Shown piece after piece: positions 1 to 12,157 of a stretch of 64,000 nt of DNA (its first letter is position 1; each line of letters begins with the position of its first letter). Both the position numbers and the translations under genes were made by a program. The stretch covers positions 1 through 64,000 of the forward strand of contig CAMPDV010000235.1 of the NCBI GenBank assembly GCA_946699065.1. The letters are read 5' to 3'. This DNA comes from Loxodes magnus. Taxonomy: Eukaryota; Ciliophora; Karyorelictea; Loxodida; Loxodidae. The notes beneath the pieces are model-generated. The model was not told where the DNA came from. It ran no database searches and was given only the letters and a program-made list of their open reading frames with translations.

Positions 1-1003
1 GTTTTCTAAAAATATCTTATTTATTCTTTCTTTAAATTTCACTTAGTTAGTAGCAGTATTTTCATTGGTGTTATTTATTGCACACTTAGCATTTTATTCT
101 TCTTTTAAATTATTATTCTTGTAACACTTATTTAATTTAAATTTACTACTTATTTTAAATAAACGTTTACTGTTTATTTTAATTTGAGGCTTCATTTTCT
201 ATTTTCATAGGATCTGATTAATTCTGTTAAAACGAAAATGGCGTTACCTGAATTTATTATTAAATTTAAAGAATTCTTTGTTCCAGTTTGTTTTCTATTT
301 CTTATGATTATTAATATTGTTTCTCAAGTAAAGACGTTATTAGTTTTTCTACTTTATTAGTGAGGTATCTATTCTTGAACATAAACTCTTTTAATGACTT
401 AGATAATATTTCTATTTGGTTTGTGTCGGAAGTTTTTTTAATTCTGGATTTCCAAGTGGTTAATGTTCGTCATATCAATCATATTTCTCACTTTCACTCA
501 TTGTAATTATTTCACTTTTTTATTTTTTAGATTATTTTCTTGTTTAAATGTTTTGTTCAAAGTTCTGTTATTTCTTAGAAGCCATTTTATATATAATAAA
601 AATAGCTTAAAAGTTAAAAAGAATGCATAATTTATTATTTTTCAATTATATTCTAAAGATATTAAATAAATCTTTTTAAATAGTCTTATGTGGAAAAATT
701 CTAAGTCTACAATATTTTTTCATTTAATCACTATTGTTTTATTTCACGCTTTTCCTATCAATTTAATGCTGCTTCTGGAGTTAAGAAGTTTATTTATTTT
801 AAACACTTTTAGCTAAATTTTTTTATTGCTTTCTTAAATCATTTGCTTTCGTGATGTAGCTAAAATAACTAAAGCATATGTTCAATTTATTCACAACTAT
901 AACTGAAATATTATATTTAAATGGGTAGCCTTAATTCTCATTATTTTTAGAAAACATCCTGTGGAAATAATTTCTAAGTTTATAAATTTCGTTAATTTAA
1001 TAA
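1..1003 (+). other. Decayed left module (E) of a repeated unit
   Basis: The right half (about 840-1000) aligns with 56640-56765; shared text includes CTAAAGCATATG, TTAATTCTCATTATTTT and GGAAATAATTT. Module B follows in both places, so this is the left end of a multi-module unit present several times in the window. At the other copy the plus strand carries a 90-codon hydrophobic reading frame. Here the frame cannot be followed with confidence. No function is recognised. Confidence 0.35.
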
Positions 1004-1034
1004 CATTCATTATCTATTTAAATTAAATTAAAGT
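1004..1034. repeat. Left direct repeat flanking ORF1 cassette
   Basis: This 31-bp stretch begins CATTCATTATCTAT and recurs at 1949-1979 with about 27 of 31 identities. The two copies bracket the ORF1-like gene exactly. They look like a long target-site duplication made when the cassette inserted into the E/B unit. Confidence 0.6.
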
Positions 1035-1945
1035 GTTAAAGAAGGATCGTCTACTTAAGAGCTTCCTACTTCCCTATCCAACCAATAGGAACTTGATCTC
1101 TAGGTGGTCTTCTCCTCCATTCACTGTCAAGTTTTCGGAATGGTTGTTTCTTCATATAGCTTGCTTTCTTCTTATAAATTTCTCCATTCCTGGTTGGGTA
1201 AAATTAGGTTAGGTCATTCCGTATTTTCTATTAAATCTTCTTTCTCTTCCAGCATCGTCTCCATAGGTGGTCTGTTCTCCTGCAGATGTAACATTTTTTC
1301 CTAGAATACTTCTCTTTAGTTTGTTCAATTGGCTTATTATTCTCTTATTCGATCTCCATTGGGATAGATTGCACAACCTATTATTTTACACTTGTCTCTA
1401 ATTTTTCCAATTTAATATGAATATTTTCATTCGATTCGTATAATTCTTCCAGCTGCCTATCGAATTCGTCAATTCTGATATTGATTGCAGCCTGGTTTAA
1501 GTTTCTAGGAGCATGGGTTTCCTCATCTTCTAAATGCTTTTGCTGTTCTTAAGCTAGTTCTTCAATGTGTTTTTCCATTTCTTTATTTTTTCCTATTAAT
1601 GCTAAGATAAGCTTAGCCATTTCCTCCTTCGTCATTCCTAAGATTTGTTCTTTATTGATATCTCCGAGGTCCATGTAGGGGTTGAATGTCCTAATCTAGG
1701 CCTGAAAGTTACTAATCTTTTGCTTCTTGGGAAGGTCCTCAGTCGATATTGTTGCATGTTAATGTTTCTAGGGTGTCTGTGGGTGTTGTTTAGAGTTGCT
1801 CCTATATGATTTAAGAAGAAGGTTAGGTTTTGGAAGATAACGTGTTGTGTTTAGAAATTTAGGTTTCCTACTTCCTCTCTTCCTTTTTAGCTTAGAAAGA
1901 GGTGGTATAAAAGCCCTTTTTGAAACCTTCTACCATATTTTTTTT
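1035..1945 (-). CDS. Retrotransposon ORF1-like protein with CCHC zinc knuckle
   Basis: Read on the minus strand with TAA/TAG as Gln and TGA as Trp, one frame runs the whole cassette. It begins with a basic stretch (KRKRGSRKPKF, then TPQKHQH), passes a predicted coiled-coil region rich in Glu, Lys and Gln (for example MTKEEMAKLILALIGKNKEM), and reaches a zinc knuckle of form C-x2-C-x4-H-x4-C (CYICRRTDHLWRRC, 1252-1293). A basic tail follows, with RRRPPRDQVPIGWIG near the end. Nucleic-acid-binding ORF1/gag-like proteins of non-LTR retrotransposons have this design. No start ATG is clear in this frame, so the ends are approximate. Related copies lie at 41050-41835 and, more distantly, 4716-5522. 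The gene stands alone between direct repeats with no RT beside it. Confidence 0.7.
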
Positions 1946-1948
1946 AAG

Positions 1949-1979
1949 CATTCATTATCTATAAAAATTTAATTTAAGT
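1949..1979. repeat. Right direct repeat flanking ORF1 cassette
   Basis: Partner of 1004-1034; the first 14 bases are identical and the remainder differs at four positions. Flanking sequence on both sides belongs to the E/B unit. Confidence 0.6.
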
Positions 1980-2040
1980 CTTAGTTACCATAAAAGGATA
2001 AAAATACTTGATTATACTTGTGAATGTTTATAGTGTTAGC

Positions 2041-4690
2041 CAATAAATGCTTATTATTAATTATCTCCTTTTGTATTAGTTAGAAGGATCTTAATTAAAG
2101 GAAATTACTTTAAAGAGTATTAGAAGCTATGATAAGTTTTAGATAATTGATAAATAAATTAAATTATAGAGCGCGCAGCATCTCGTTGGTGATAAACTCT
2201 TTCCATAATTCAACATATGTCAATTTCTTCACATAAGCCTTAAGGTTAAGAAATGTAATATAGTTATAGGTAAATTAATTTACTTCAAAGGATTAATCTC
2301 ATATTTGATATATTAAACATTGACTTTTTGTCAATAAACCAATAACTAAAGACATGCTTAATAAAAGATAGATAATCATAAATACGTTTAGATCACTTTA
2401 GTTTTCATATTTAAGGGATGTCTTATAAAGAAGGAAAGATTTAAGATAATACTAAAGGAGTCTATTAAAATTATGGATAGATATTGATAAGCAGAGGTAT
2501 ATTTAATTAAATAGAATATATAGCAAAGTATATAGATAAATAAATTCTTAGCTATTTGAAGTTACATAATTACTTAATTTTAGGCTAATTAGATTTAAAA
2601 TAACTACTATTTCTACTAAGTAGAAGAAGATTATATATTTATAAAAATTATTTTTTTAATGTACAGATAAAGCTTTGAAATTAGATTAGCATTAGTTTTT
2701 TAAAGCAAGACTTATTAGATCATAAAATATAACTAAATTGCTAAGCTAAGAAATTGAAGCTTTACTCAAATAAAATTGACAAAAAATATTGAAATCGGAA
2801 CCAAAAAATGAAATTATAATCTTTTCAAAAACAAAATTATAGACAAAGTGAAAAAGAAATTAAAAAAAATAGAAATGGAAATATAAGCAAACACTTTTAA
2901 TTTATAAAGAACAAAAAAAACTTATTTAATTTATTGAACAAATTTCAGAATATTATTATAAAAATAACTTAAATAAAAACTTGATTTAAATAACCTTTAT
3001 AATATAAATTTTTAAAATATGCCTAAATATATAAAAAACTTAGAAAAAATGGAAAGAGAGAGCTTGAATCAGGATAAGTAAAAAGATAAGCAAGAACATA
3101 AATTTTATTATTTCTTTTTATATATGCATTATATAATAGCATCTATAAATAAAATAGATGAAAAATCAGTTAAATATAATCTGAATAAATTAGAAGAAAT
3201 TTGTAATAAAATAATCCAAAATTTAAAGAAAGTTAGATATATTCATTCAAAATATCCTTCATAACAATTACTGGTTTAATTTCATTAAAATAGTTGCTAA
3301 CATGATAGAAAGATCTACAATATGTAATGGTGCAAATAATCAACTTTATTAACTGTTCAGATGCTGTAAAATAAAAGACTTGGTGATAGATCTCTTTGTT
3401 ATTTTATAAGATGCATAAAAGAAGAAAAAAGAAAGAAAACTACTTGTTTGTAGAGTAGAAAAAGGAGTTTTATAATAACGTTTGCTAGTAACTTTTTCTT
3501 TAACATCTAAAAAAAGAAATGAAATGAATCACCAATGAATAGAAAAAGAAATTCCAGGAGATAATATAGAACTTTATGTAATGGGAGTTAGTATAAAAGT
3601 TTTAGAAAATGGTATGAATGAGAAATACAAAATTTTATTCTTTTTATTAATCTTCATCTCTAATAGTTTAATTGATAGCTTTAAAACATCATGAATAAAT
3701 TTAAAATGGTACTTATCTTGTTTTAGATTGCTATATATCTTTTATAGTATGTAAATTAAAAGAATATATTAAAAGATAGATGGACATAGTGATAAAGTTA
3801 TAAAAGCATCTGAATATATAAAAATAGAGCTACTGCTATAGTAAACTTAGTCAAAGTAAACTTTTGCTTATTGAATTATTTTATAATAAATAATACTTGT
3901 ATAGAAGTTCACACATTTGCATGCAAACTTTTTAATTTTTGTCTTCAATTTATGATTTATCCCTTTTTTCTGTGATTATACATTTTTGTATTATGTATAA
4001 AAAAAATTTTGTGCTTTTGTCTCCAGCTCTTGTATTAGTTTACTTCACCCCGATTTGTCTACAAATATGAATTACTTAGGCTTTTTATTTGCGACAACCA
4101 CCTTTTATGTAATTATATACTCTAGAAAAAATTTTTCCTATATCTGCTATTAAACGTATAATAAATTTGTATTGGAAATTAATTTACTTTGCTTTCAATA
4201 GCCTTTGTTTTTTTTCAAATATCAGATTATTATTATTAATTATCTCATTTTCATGCTGTACAGAATATCTTAAGTTTCTTTTTTTCTTTACTGCAAATTT
4301 GAATTTAAGGCATAAAATAGGATCATAAAGTGCAGAATATGACTCAGACTATTAATTTATTTTCTTTGTATTTGAACATAAAATTATCAGGCAAGAAATT
4401 TTTTGTTAAAGCTTTTAGACTTCTGTGCATTTATTTAATTTAAAGCCTTTGCTTAATTCTCAGATTATATACCGGGGAATTCTTTAAAACAGGTTATCAG
4501 GTCTTGTCAGATGATTGATAAATACAGTTTATTCTAGACTCTCAATTTATTTTTTAACAATATCCTTCATAAGGAAGTTTTTATGTAAGAGGATATGAAA
4601 AACAGTAACAGTTAGTATAATAAAATAAGTAGAGTTTAGAGAAAAAATTAAAAAAACAGGATAAAGTGAACAAGAAAGAATATTTATAAA
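2041..4690 (+). pseudogene. Module B, copy 1 (decayed multi-copy gene)
   Basis: This stretch aligns collinearly with 17900-20540 and 56950-60290. Plus-strand translation under the reassigned code gives related peptides, for example IMDRYWQAEVYL here against LMERYCQTEIYQ in copy 2, where a Trp codon is TGA. A later segment reads LEEICNKIIQNLKKVRYIHS. The frame changes several times relative to the other copies, so this copy is probably dead. A LINE 3' end sits inside it at 2146-2295. The product is not recognised; the last third is hydrophobic and may have been membrane-spanning. Confidence 0.4.
2146..2295 (-). mobile_element. 5'-truncated LINE 3' end with shared tail hairpin
   Basis: On the minus strand this ends in the hairpin (2167-2205) followed by ATAATTTAATTTATTTAT. 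The bases just upstream of the hairpin (2206-2290) align with 36970-37050, the sequence before the same hairpin in the RT-bearing LINE. It is a short 3' fragment of that LINE inserted into module B, as expected from 5'-truncated target-primed reverse transcription. Confidence 0.65.
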
Positions 4691-4715
4691 AATTAGATAA
4701 TTATACAAATATAAA
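4691..4715. repeat. Left direct repeat of second ORF1-like cassette
   Basis: AATTAGATAATTAT is repeated exactly at 5614-5627, and the bases after it remain similar and A/T-rich. The pair brackets the ORF1-like gene between module B and the spacer module, and looks like a target-site duplication. Confidence 0.5.
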
Positions 4716-5522
4716 TTGAATGTTTGCGTTTTTGGAGTTATTTTAACCTCTTTCCCGCCATTCTTTCGATTACTCTAAAGGCCAAATATAAATTATGAAA
4801 ATCTCTACAACTCTTCTTCTTGCCATGCATGGATCCTGGAATTCTTCTTTCGACTAGATTCTAGAATTTTTTTTCTTGTAAATCCCCCTAATTCGTTACA
4901 ATACAACCCTTATCTTTTTCTTGATAGTTTTAGTTACTATTGCTTCTTCTTTTTGTTTCTCCAACTACTTCTACTAGTTTCAATATTCTCACTTGAAATT
5001 GATAAATTTCTTTCACCTTTTCCACAGATACGTTTAGAGTTACAATAATAGCATCTTTTACTTGTCATTTAGATTAAAATCATGAGGTTTTTTCACCTTC
5101 AATTATCATTGGATCATTCCTTTATTCTTTCATTTCCATTTAAAGCTTAAATTTGTACTGGTTTTCTTCTATTTTCTCTAAATCGTTGATCGGTTCTTTC
5201 TACTTCTATTGCGAGTTTTGAGATTAACTGCTTTAATCTTGTAAAATATTTCAAAATATGTTAAGGTCTCTTTCTTAGGTCATGAGTCTCAATTCTATTT
5301 TCTCTGAGAGTTAAGTTTTTCTATTAACTTCTTATTATCTTTCTTCAACTTTTTTATATCTTTCTGGAGGTCCAGCACCACTTTAATCACTCAATCATAG
5401 CTTATTTATTACTATGTAGTGAAATTCGAAACTTCCAAGTGCATTATATTTTCAGCCTATTTTCTAGGCTTTTCTTCAGAGGTGGGAGATTCATTCTGAT
5501 GGATGACCTTTTTGGTACCCAT
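4716..5522 (-). pseudogene. ORF1-like coiled-coil gene, frameshifted
   Basis: An ATG at 5522 opens a minus-strand frame (MGTKKVIHQNESPTSEEKPR), followed by a strongly predicted coiled coil (LQKDIKKLKKDNKKLIEKL). Near 5305 the best frame shifts and continues as EKIELRLMTQERDLNIFW..., then NDPMIIEGEKTSWF, and ends in a Lys/Arg-rich region (HGKKKSCRDFHNLYLAFRV). In-frame TGA reads naturally as Trp. The NDPMIIE motif is shared with the ORF1-like region at 15650-16575. No complete zinc knuckle survives. The shift could be a mutation, a short intron or a sequence error. Confidence 0.5.
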
Positions 5523-5613
5523 TTCTTGGTTCTAGTCTCTAAGAATGTAGTAAATTACTTTTTTTATAGTTGCGAAGAATACTGGTTTGAATCCTGACAT
5601 TTCTTTTGTATTA

Positions 5614-5638
5614 AATTAGATAATTATTAAATTTAAAA
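5614..5638. repeat. Right direct repeat of second ORF1-like cassette
   Basis: Partner of 4691-4715; the first 14 bases are identical. The unit resumes at about 5640 with the spacer module found after module B elsewhere. Confidence 0.5.
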
Positions 5639-5639
5639 A

Positions 5640-5945
5640 AGTATTACTGTAGTTCCTTTTACTAGAAATTTCTTTTAAGAGGGATTTTTAAATATTTTTA
5701 AATTTAAGTGATCCTAATATAAAAGTTAGCTTTCTTTTGAGATTTAAGCTTTATTTTTATTATCTTTTTTCATTTAATTTTTTTAATTTTCTTTAAAATT
5801 TGTTTCATTGTCTCATTTCGAAACCTTAAAGATTTGGTTTATATTTATTCTCTTTTGTCAAAACTTATTATTCTTTAAAATAAATTGGACTTCTCTAAGC
5901 AGTAATAAAGATATTTAATAAGGCGACGGAAGTAAATTATATTAA
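5640..5945 (+). other. Spacer module between B and A, copy 1
   Basis: Matches 20560-20890, about 43140-43436 and about 60350-60635; the shared tail contains CTCTCTAG-like and AATAAAG text followed by ATTTAATAAGG. In the other copies an A gene starts right after it. Here the D/kinase block starts instead, so this is a junction between two duplicated blocks. I see no gene inside. Confidence 0.4.
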
Positions 5946-8900
5946 AATAAGTCAAGAGAAAAAAGGAGCTACAGGATGAATAATCCTAACAGAGGAGGAA
6001 GAGGACGAGTTGAAGAGAAAGAATAGAAAGAAAAATGTAAACAATTTCTAAGCAAATAGAGAATTTTCATAAGTAACAATATATTAAGATTCAATTAAAG
6101 CTGTGAAGATCCTATTAAAGGAGGAATCAAGTTATTCTATTATTATAATAATTATTATCTTGAAAATTGAAAAATTTTAATTATGTCTAAGAAACTAGTA
6201 AGTCTTCTCTTCTCTAGTTGCATATGATAAAAATGTTTTACCATTTATATATTTTTTTCTTATCTATTCTGTTATTTACATTTAGAAAGAACGAAAGAAT
6301 AATAAGACTAAAGCAAAATTAATATATACCTAAGGTAAAAAATTAAGTTACTATACCTTTATTTTAAAGATAAATAAGAGATATAATTTTTCAAAAGGAT
6401 TATATATAAATCTTCATATATCAAGCCAAAAAAATAGAAATAAACTAAAGCACTATTTTACTTTATTAAATAAAATAATCTTGATATGCTTACTAAAATA
6501 ATTATAAAGAACTAAGTATAAAAAAATTAATAGAAGAGTTTATTAAATTGAGAAAACTTCTTAGTTAGGCTTATTTCAAGAAAGTATTATATATTTAAAG
6601 TATTAAAATTATATCTGACTGCTATTTTTTATTCTTTTGAAATGATAAATCATCAAGCTAAATTAATATTTTAAATCCATCATTATATATATTTTAAATA
6701 ATAAAATGATAAAAGAAATCAAACTTGAAAATACATATTTTGTGAAATATCAAATATTTATCTACTAAATTAGATAAAAAATTAGATAAAAGGTGAAAGC
6801 AAACATAATTATTTTTGTCTCTAATTCTAAAAATAAAGTTTTGAATTAAATATAGAAAGAGCTTATCTATAAATAGGATGTAACTTATCTGATAATAAGA
6901 AAAATAAGCTTTTCATTAATTTTTTTTCATTTTAATCTAATCTAAAGTCAAAAGAAAAATAAGTCTAATGAAATTTTATTTAATTAGGCTATTTTTCTGA
7001 CATTTCTGATTTTTGCTAAATGTAGGATTTTAAAATTTCTAAGTGAGGATTAAATCCTTTCCCTTTTTGATTTAAATAGAAAATTTTGCTATTAACCTTG
7101 AAATATTCCAAGTATTAAAGAAATTAAATTTTAACATAAAGTTAAATTTAAATTTTTCTTAATTCTTTTGATCCAAATTATGCTTCAAATAGATCATAGA
7201 GGAATTAAATGTTTTAACTTCAAAATTTATTTCATTGATTCAATTTGAATCTCTTGGAATTTATCATTTATAATTATATCGCTTAACTAAATTATAATTG
7301 ATTTAAAAAATTTATTTTTAAATTATAAAAAATTGAATAAAGATAAATATAAAAAACCTTATTTAAAATTCTTTAAATAAATTAAATTTAGGCTTGATAT
7401 GAGTTTACTTATGCAATTAAAAGTTTATAATTTTATGTTTTATTTCAAGTTTCTCTAGAAGGTAAATAATTATGCTTCTAAAATACTTTTTATTGTTCAA
7501 TTTTTAAATGATATACACAAAATAGTTGTTATATATTTTTATCTATGAATTAGCATCCTTATAATAACTTTTTTACTTTATTGATTTTATGCTAAAGTCA
7601 ATCTTTACCTCATTATAAATTTTTTATCCTTTATTATCTATTATTAGTTTATACTTGCTTTAAATCAAAGTATTTATGCAACCAACCTAGAATTATCTAG
7701 TTTTATCTTTTTTCTTTATTAGTTATAAAAAAATAATCTTCAGTCAAATAGCATACTATTTATTTAATAGATTAACCTTTCTATTCATAGCCATACAAGC
7801 TAAATTGAGATTTATTATTGATTTAGAAATAAGATTTATAGAGCCTTTAATATCTTATAATAGAGATATTTTCTTTAAAAAAGTAGGAAAAATATTATTT
7901 AAATTATTAATATTTTTATTTCTAGCACTTATTTGGATTTCTACTTATTTTGATAATTGTTTGATGCTTACTTTGATATAACAATATTCTTTTATAATAA
8001 AAGAAGTTAGATATATCAAGTAAAAGGATTTTATTATATTTAACTAATTTTATCTTTATTTTATAAGTTTATTTATATGAAATATCAACCATCTATTGCT
8101 TAAAGATTTTTATCATCAATTTTTAATTTTAAGCCAATAGAATTTTAAAAGTCTTTTATTGTTGAGGACTAAAACATATTTACTTTACTTAAAGAAATAG
8201 AATTATTTTCCAAATTATTTTTAGTAGTTCTAATTAAATCCTTCTCATTATAGATTGCATTAGATTTGTTTTTATTAATTTATTTGAATCTAATATATTT
8301 TCTAAACTTAGCAAATAATAATTAATATTCTCTTCTTATAATTTCAGAATTTTTATTTACTGTAAATTATTTAAATTTCATGAAGTTCTAAGTTATAAAA
8401 TCTATTAATTGTTATGTTTTTATATCTAGTTGCAAAATACCTTGCTATAATCTAATTTTTTCCTTTACTGTTAATTTCTTAAATATTTTATCATTATAAA
8501 ATGTATTTCCTCAATAAATTTTGGTATTATCAACAGATCATAGAACTAATACTTATATCCAAACCTTTATTTTTATATTTCTTTGATATTAAAATAAATT
8601 CTTATTACTATGTTTATCTATGGAGAATTCAACCTTTAATCCAAAACTTTTATTCGTAATTTCTCAGTTATATTTACTATTTTATAGTAAATTATACCAG
8701 TTTAACAAAATTAAAAAAGGTAACGTAATTAAATTATGAGGCTTTAAATTAGCATCCTTATTAAATTCATCTTAATAAATAAAAAGCTTTAGCTTCTCTT
8801 ATTTAGGTTTTATTCTAAAGTTATTTTCTTTTATCTTCCTTCAATTTTTTATAATATTAATACTATTTATCTTTTAGTACCCAATAGATATAAATGAAAT

Positions 8901-9260
8901 ATGTTAAAATTTAATAGATAATACAGTCATAAATTATCTAAATAAGCAAGGAATAAAAAAGGCTATATGTTTATAAAAAGTTAGATTTATTACCGCTTTC
9001 TGCTTTATTTCACTTATGCACTAAAATAATACAAATCCTTACTCTAACAATATGGATTATTAATACACTATATTAATTATTTACTATCTCACCAAAATTA
9101 TTCAAAGCATTAAGGGATTATATTAGAGACTATCGATCTACATCCTTTAATTTCTTAATTGTTTATTTTATGCTAGCTAAATAAATTTTCTTAGATAAAT
9201 ATATATAGAAATGATACTTAAAGAAATTATTTATTTAGTAATTTTAAAATTTATTTATGA
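5945..9260 (+). other. Module D, copy 1: diverged, possibly once coding
   Basis: Pairs with 48540-51245. Plus-strand translation of both copies gives related peptides in several places: FTIYIFFSYLFCYLHL here against FTIYILLSYLFCYLHL, and an N-terminal GGIKLFYYYNNYYLE against GGITLIYNNYYLE. Indels break any single frame. It would lie tail-to-tail with the kinase gene. The amino acid content is hydrophobic and the product is not recognised. It may be a dead gene, or noncoding sequence carried along by the duplication. Confidence 0.3.
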
Positions 9261-9268
9261 TTATTTCA

Positions 9269-12157
9269 TCACTTTTTTATCTCCTTTTCTTTATCACTTT
9301 CTTTTAATACTTTTATAACGTATTTGTTCATATTTGCTAGGTTTTATACGGATGTTCCTTCAAAATTTTTGAATCTTTTGTTTATTTAACTTAATCCCTT
9401 TCTGGCTTTTCTAAAGCTTGATTAAGTTTAAGTAGGTAATGCTTCTTCATAGTTGATCCCATATATTATACTAAAAAGATTATTTGGTCCTGATTTTAAG
9501 GTTTTATCTCTATTAAAAAGCTCGGCACCTCTGTTTTCCATCTAAGGAGTAAAAATAATTTCATTTTCAAAATCTTATTTATTTAGACATGTAGACTGCT
9601 ATATTACGTAAGGTGCTTCTAATTTATAAGATTATTCTCATTTGAAATTTTCGAAAATTTCATGCTTTTTTACTTCCTATAAACTTGGCCTTTTTTCAGG
9701 ATCAATTTACAGTAGATATTCTATAAAAGAAACTGCCTTTTTATCTAAAATAGTACTTAAGTAGCTTCATTCTAGAATATCTCTGTTTAAAATTCTTTCG
9801 AAAATTAGTTCTGAAGTGTCATCGTTAAAGGGAGGAATTCCTACAATAATTTCAAAAAATATCACTCCAACTGCTCAAATATCTACCTTTTCATTATGAG
9901 CTTTTTATTATATAATCTCTGGAGCTATATAATCTGCAGTCCCTCTAATTCCACTACACGATTCTTTGTTTAACTCTTATTTATTCTAGCTTCTTGAAAA
10001 AACTTGACTTTCACTTAATCCAAAGTCAGCTAACCTACAATTACCCTACTGATCTAGCAGAACGTTTTATGGCTTTAAATCTCTATGAATAATATTCTAT
10101 TTATGTAGATTTTCAAGACAAAGAATAATTTGCGCAATGTAAAAGCGAGCAGCATTTAACTCAAACCTTCCCTCTTTTTCTAGTAAGCTTCCCAGATCAC
10201 CGCCCTACATATATTCCATAACGAAGTATAAATGTTTTTAGCCCTAGAAAGTATGAAGTCCTTTGACTACATATTCCTTATTATTAAGTCCTAAGATAAA
10301 CTATTCTATTTATAGTTCATCATAACTATTTTTTTGCTGCTCTATATTAATTACTTTTATCGCTACCAAATCGTTAGTAGAATTTTTCATAGCTAGGTAA
10401 ACTTCTCCATATCCTCCTTTTCCGAGTTTTTTAAGTATTTTGAAATCTTTGATTCCTATTTTTTAATAAGGACTAATTTCATTTTGGAATATAGGAATTT
10501 CTTAATCTTTTTGATTATAGAAACTTAAACATGATCCTCATTGAGGTTTTTAATCGCTACAGTTATTTTCAAATTAGATTTAAGTCATAGAATCCTATTT
10601 AACTATTACTGCTGGTAGATCTTCTGATTAAGTATAACTTTTAGTTTCATCTTCTAATTACTTTTGATAGGTTTTATTTAAGCTAATAATTGTTTTAATC
10701 TTCTCTGAAATACTTTATTGGAGATTATCTATCTTTTCTTATATCTCTTTAGAAGCTGCATTTTGTAATCTTTCTAACTATTTTTCTAGATCCACTAACT
10801 TTTATAGAGAATTATAGTTGGTAACACTTAGTTAGTAAGCAGCTCTTCCAATTTTAGTAATTTGTTTCATTATCTTCAATTACTAGCTATTAAACTATTA
10901 AGAGTTTTTCTTTTTTTCTGGAGATAGTAATTTACAACTAACGCCAATGTTGATTTGATTTTAGAATTCGATTTATTCTTAAGTTATAAGAGGCGATGAA
11001 ATTACAAGTATCTTTTCTTCGTTTTCAGAATTATTAATAATTAAGTTTCTTTTTTGCAAGCAAAGGTTAGTGTGCTTTTCAATTTGCCAGGCGTTAAATT
11101 TCTTTTCACATAATTTACAGATAATTTAAGGCATACCTTTGAATATCTCTTTCTTTCATTTCAAAACTTTTTTTTCTAGATATTAAATCAATAAATCGTT
11201 ACTACTTAGATTAAAATATTCTAAACTTAGAGGGCTTTTAATCTATTATGATGCTTCTTCATCTTATTTTCTCATTTTTTAGATAATTTCTTTCGTTATG
11301 GTAGTATGAAATGAATTGGGCTTTTTCTACTTTTCTGAATAATTTGTTTTTTTCTTTATGGAAATATCTGGAATTGCTTATTAGCTTGAAATGAAATCAC
11401 TAGTGATATAATCTAACCTTTGGTTCAAAATCTGTTTGTGAATTATCGGGGATAATTATAAATTTAAGGAGGAATTAAAACCAGACTAAGGACTTTTACT
11501 TTGTAATTCCCAGTCACTATTTTACTTGCTAGACTCATCCTCTATATATTAGAATGATGACTGTTAGTTTTAGTTCATCTACTTTGAATTTTATTTAAGT
11601 AGCATATCAGCTTTGCTATTTTTAGCTTCCTCTATAGTATTCTATTTCGAATAAACAATTTTTGACATACCTCCATGTTGAGTTTATAAAGAAGCCAAAG
11701 CAGAACCTGTTCTTTTTAAAGGCAAGATAGAAAGCTAATTTTTTTTTTTTTTAACTCTAGTTAGTTTTTCTTAGCTATCTTGAAATTATTTTTAGTTTAA
11801 GAGTTTATAAATCTTAGCAAAGTGTTTTAACTACTTGACTGTATATTCCCAATGACATAACTCTTTCTTTTCCAACATCTCATAAACTTGTATAGAATCA
11901 ACGAGCTTAAAGTCCTAAGCTAACTATTAAAAGGAGTAATTTCCTAGTTAATTTAGCTCTTTTTTCTTCATATTATGCAAATCCTATTACAGCAGCTACC
12001 TAACCACTCTATTTTTTACTTTAAATAGCAAATTTTTGAGTCTGTAGTTTGATTATTCAATCCTTTAGAAGTCAATTAATTCAAAGGAATTGAATCTCTA
12101 GCAGATAGGAGTTAAATATGAGTCAACTTGTGTGACTGAATGTCTTTCACTTTCCAT
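9269..12157 (-). CDS. AGC-family protein kinase with C2HC zinc finger (IRE/RIM15-like), copy 1
   Basis: One uninterrupted frame of 962 codons, from ATG at 12157 to a TGA-TGA pair at 9266-9271. A zinc finger of form C-x2-C-x11-H-x3-C lies at residues 347-366 (CKLC...H...C). The kinase domain starts near residue 575: glycine loop GKGGYGEV, catalytic Lys601 in VAIKV, HRDLKPQN with Asp693, DFG with Asp711, then GTADYIAPE and D-I-W-A-V-G-V. Plant IRE and yeast RIM15-type kinases also have a zinc finger upstream of an AGC kinase domain, so a Ser/Thr kinase of that group is likely; its partner is unknown. In-frame TGA stands for Trp at residues 334, 540, 761, 797 and 840, and dozens of TAA/TAG stand for Gln. 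All catalytic residues are present. Confidence 0.9.

Noticed and set aside
1905..1920. GGTATAAAAGCC as a TATA-box promoter
   Set aside because: It lies inside or at the edge of the ORF1 reading frame on the other strand, and TATA-like strings are common by chance at this base composition.
9269..12157. Kinase 1 as a pseudogene because of in-frame TGA, TAA and TAG
   Set aside because: The frame, length and catalytic residues are intact and the paralogue has TGG or CAA/CAG at corresponding codons, so the codons are sense.
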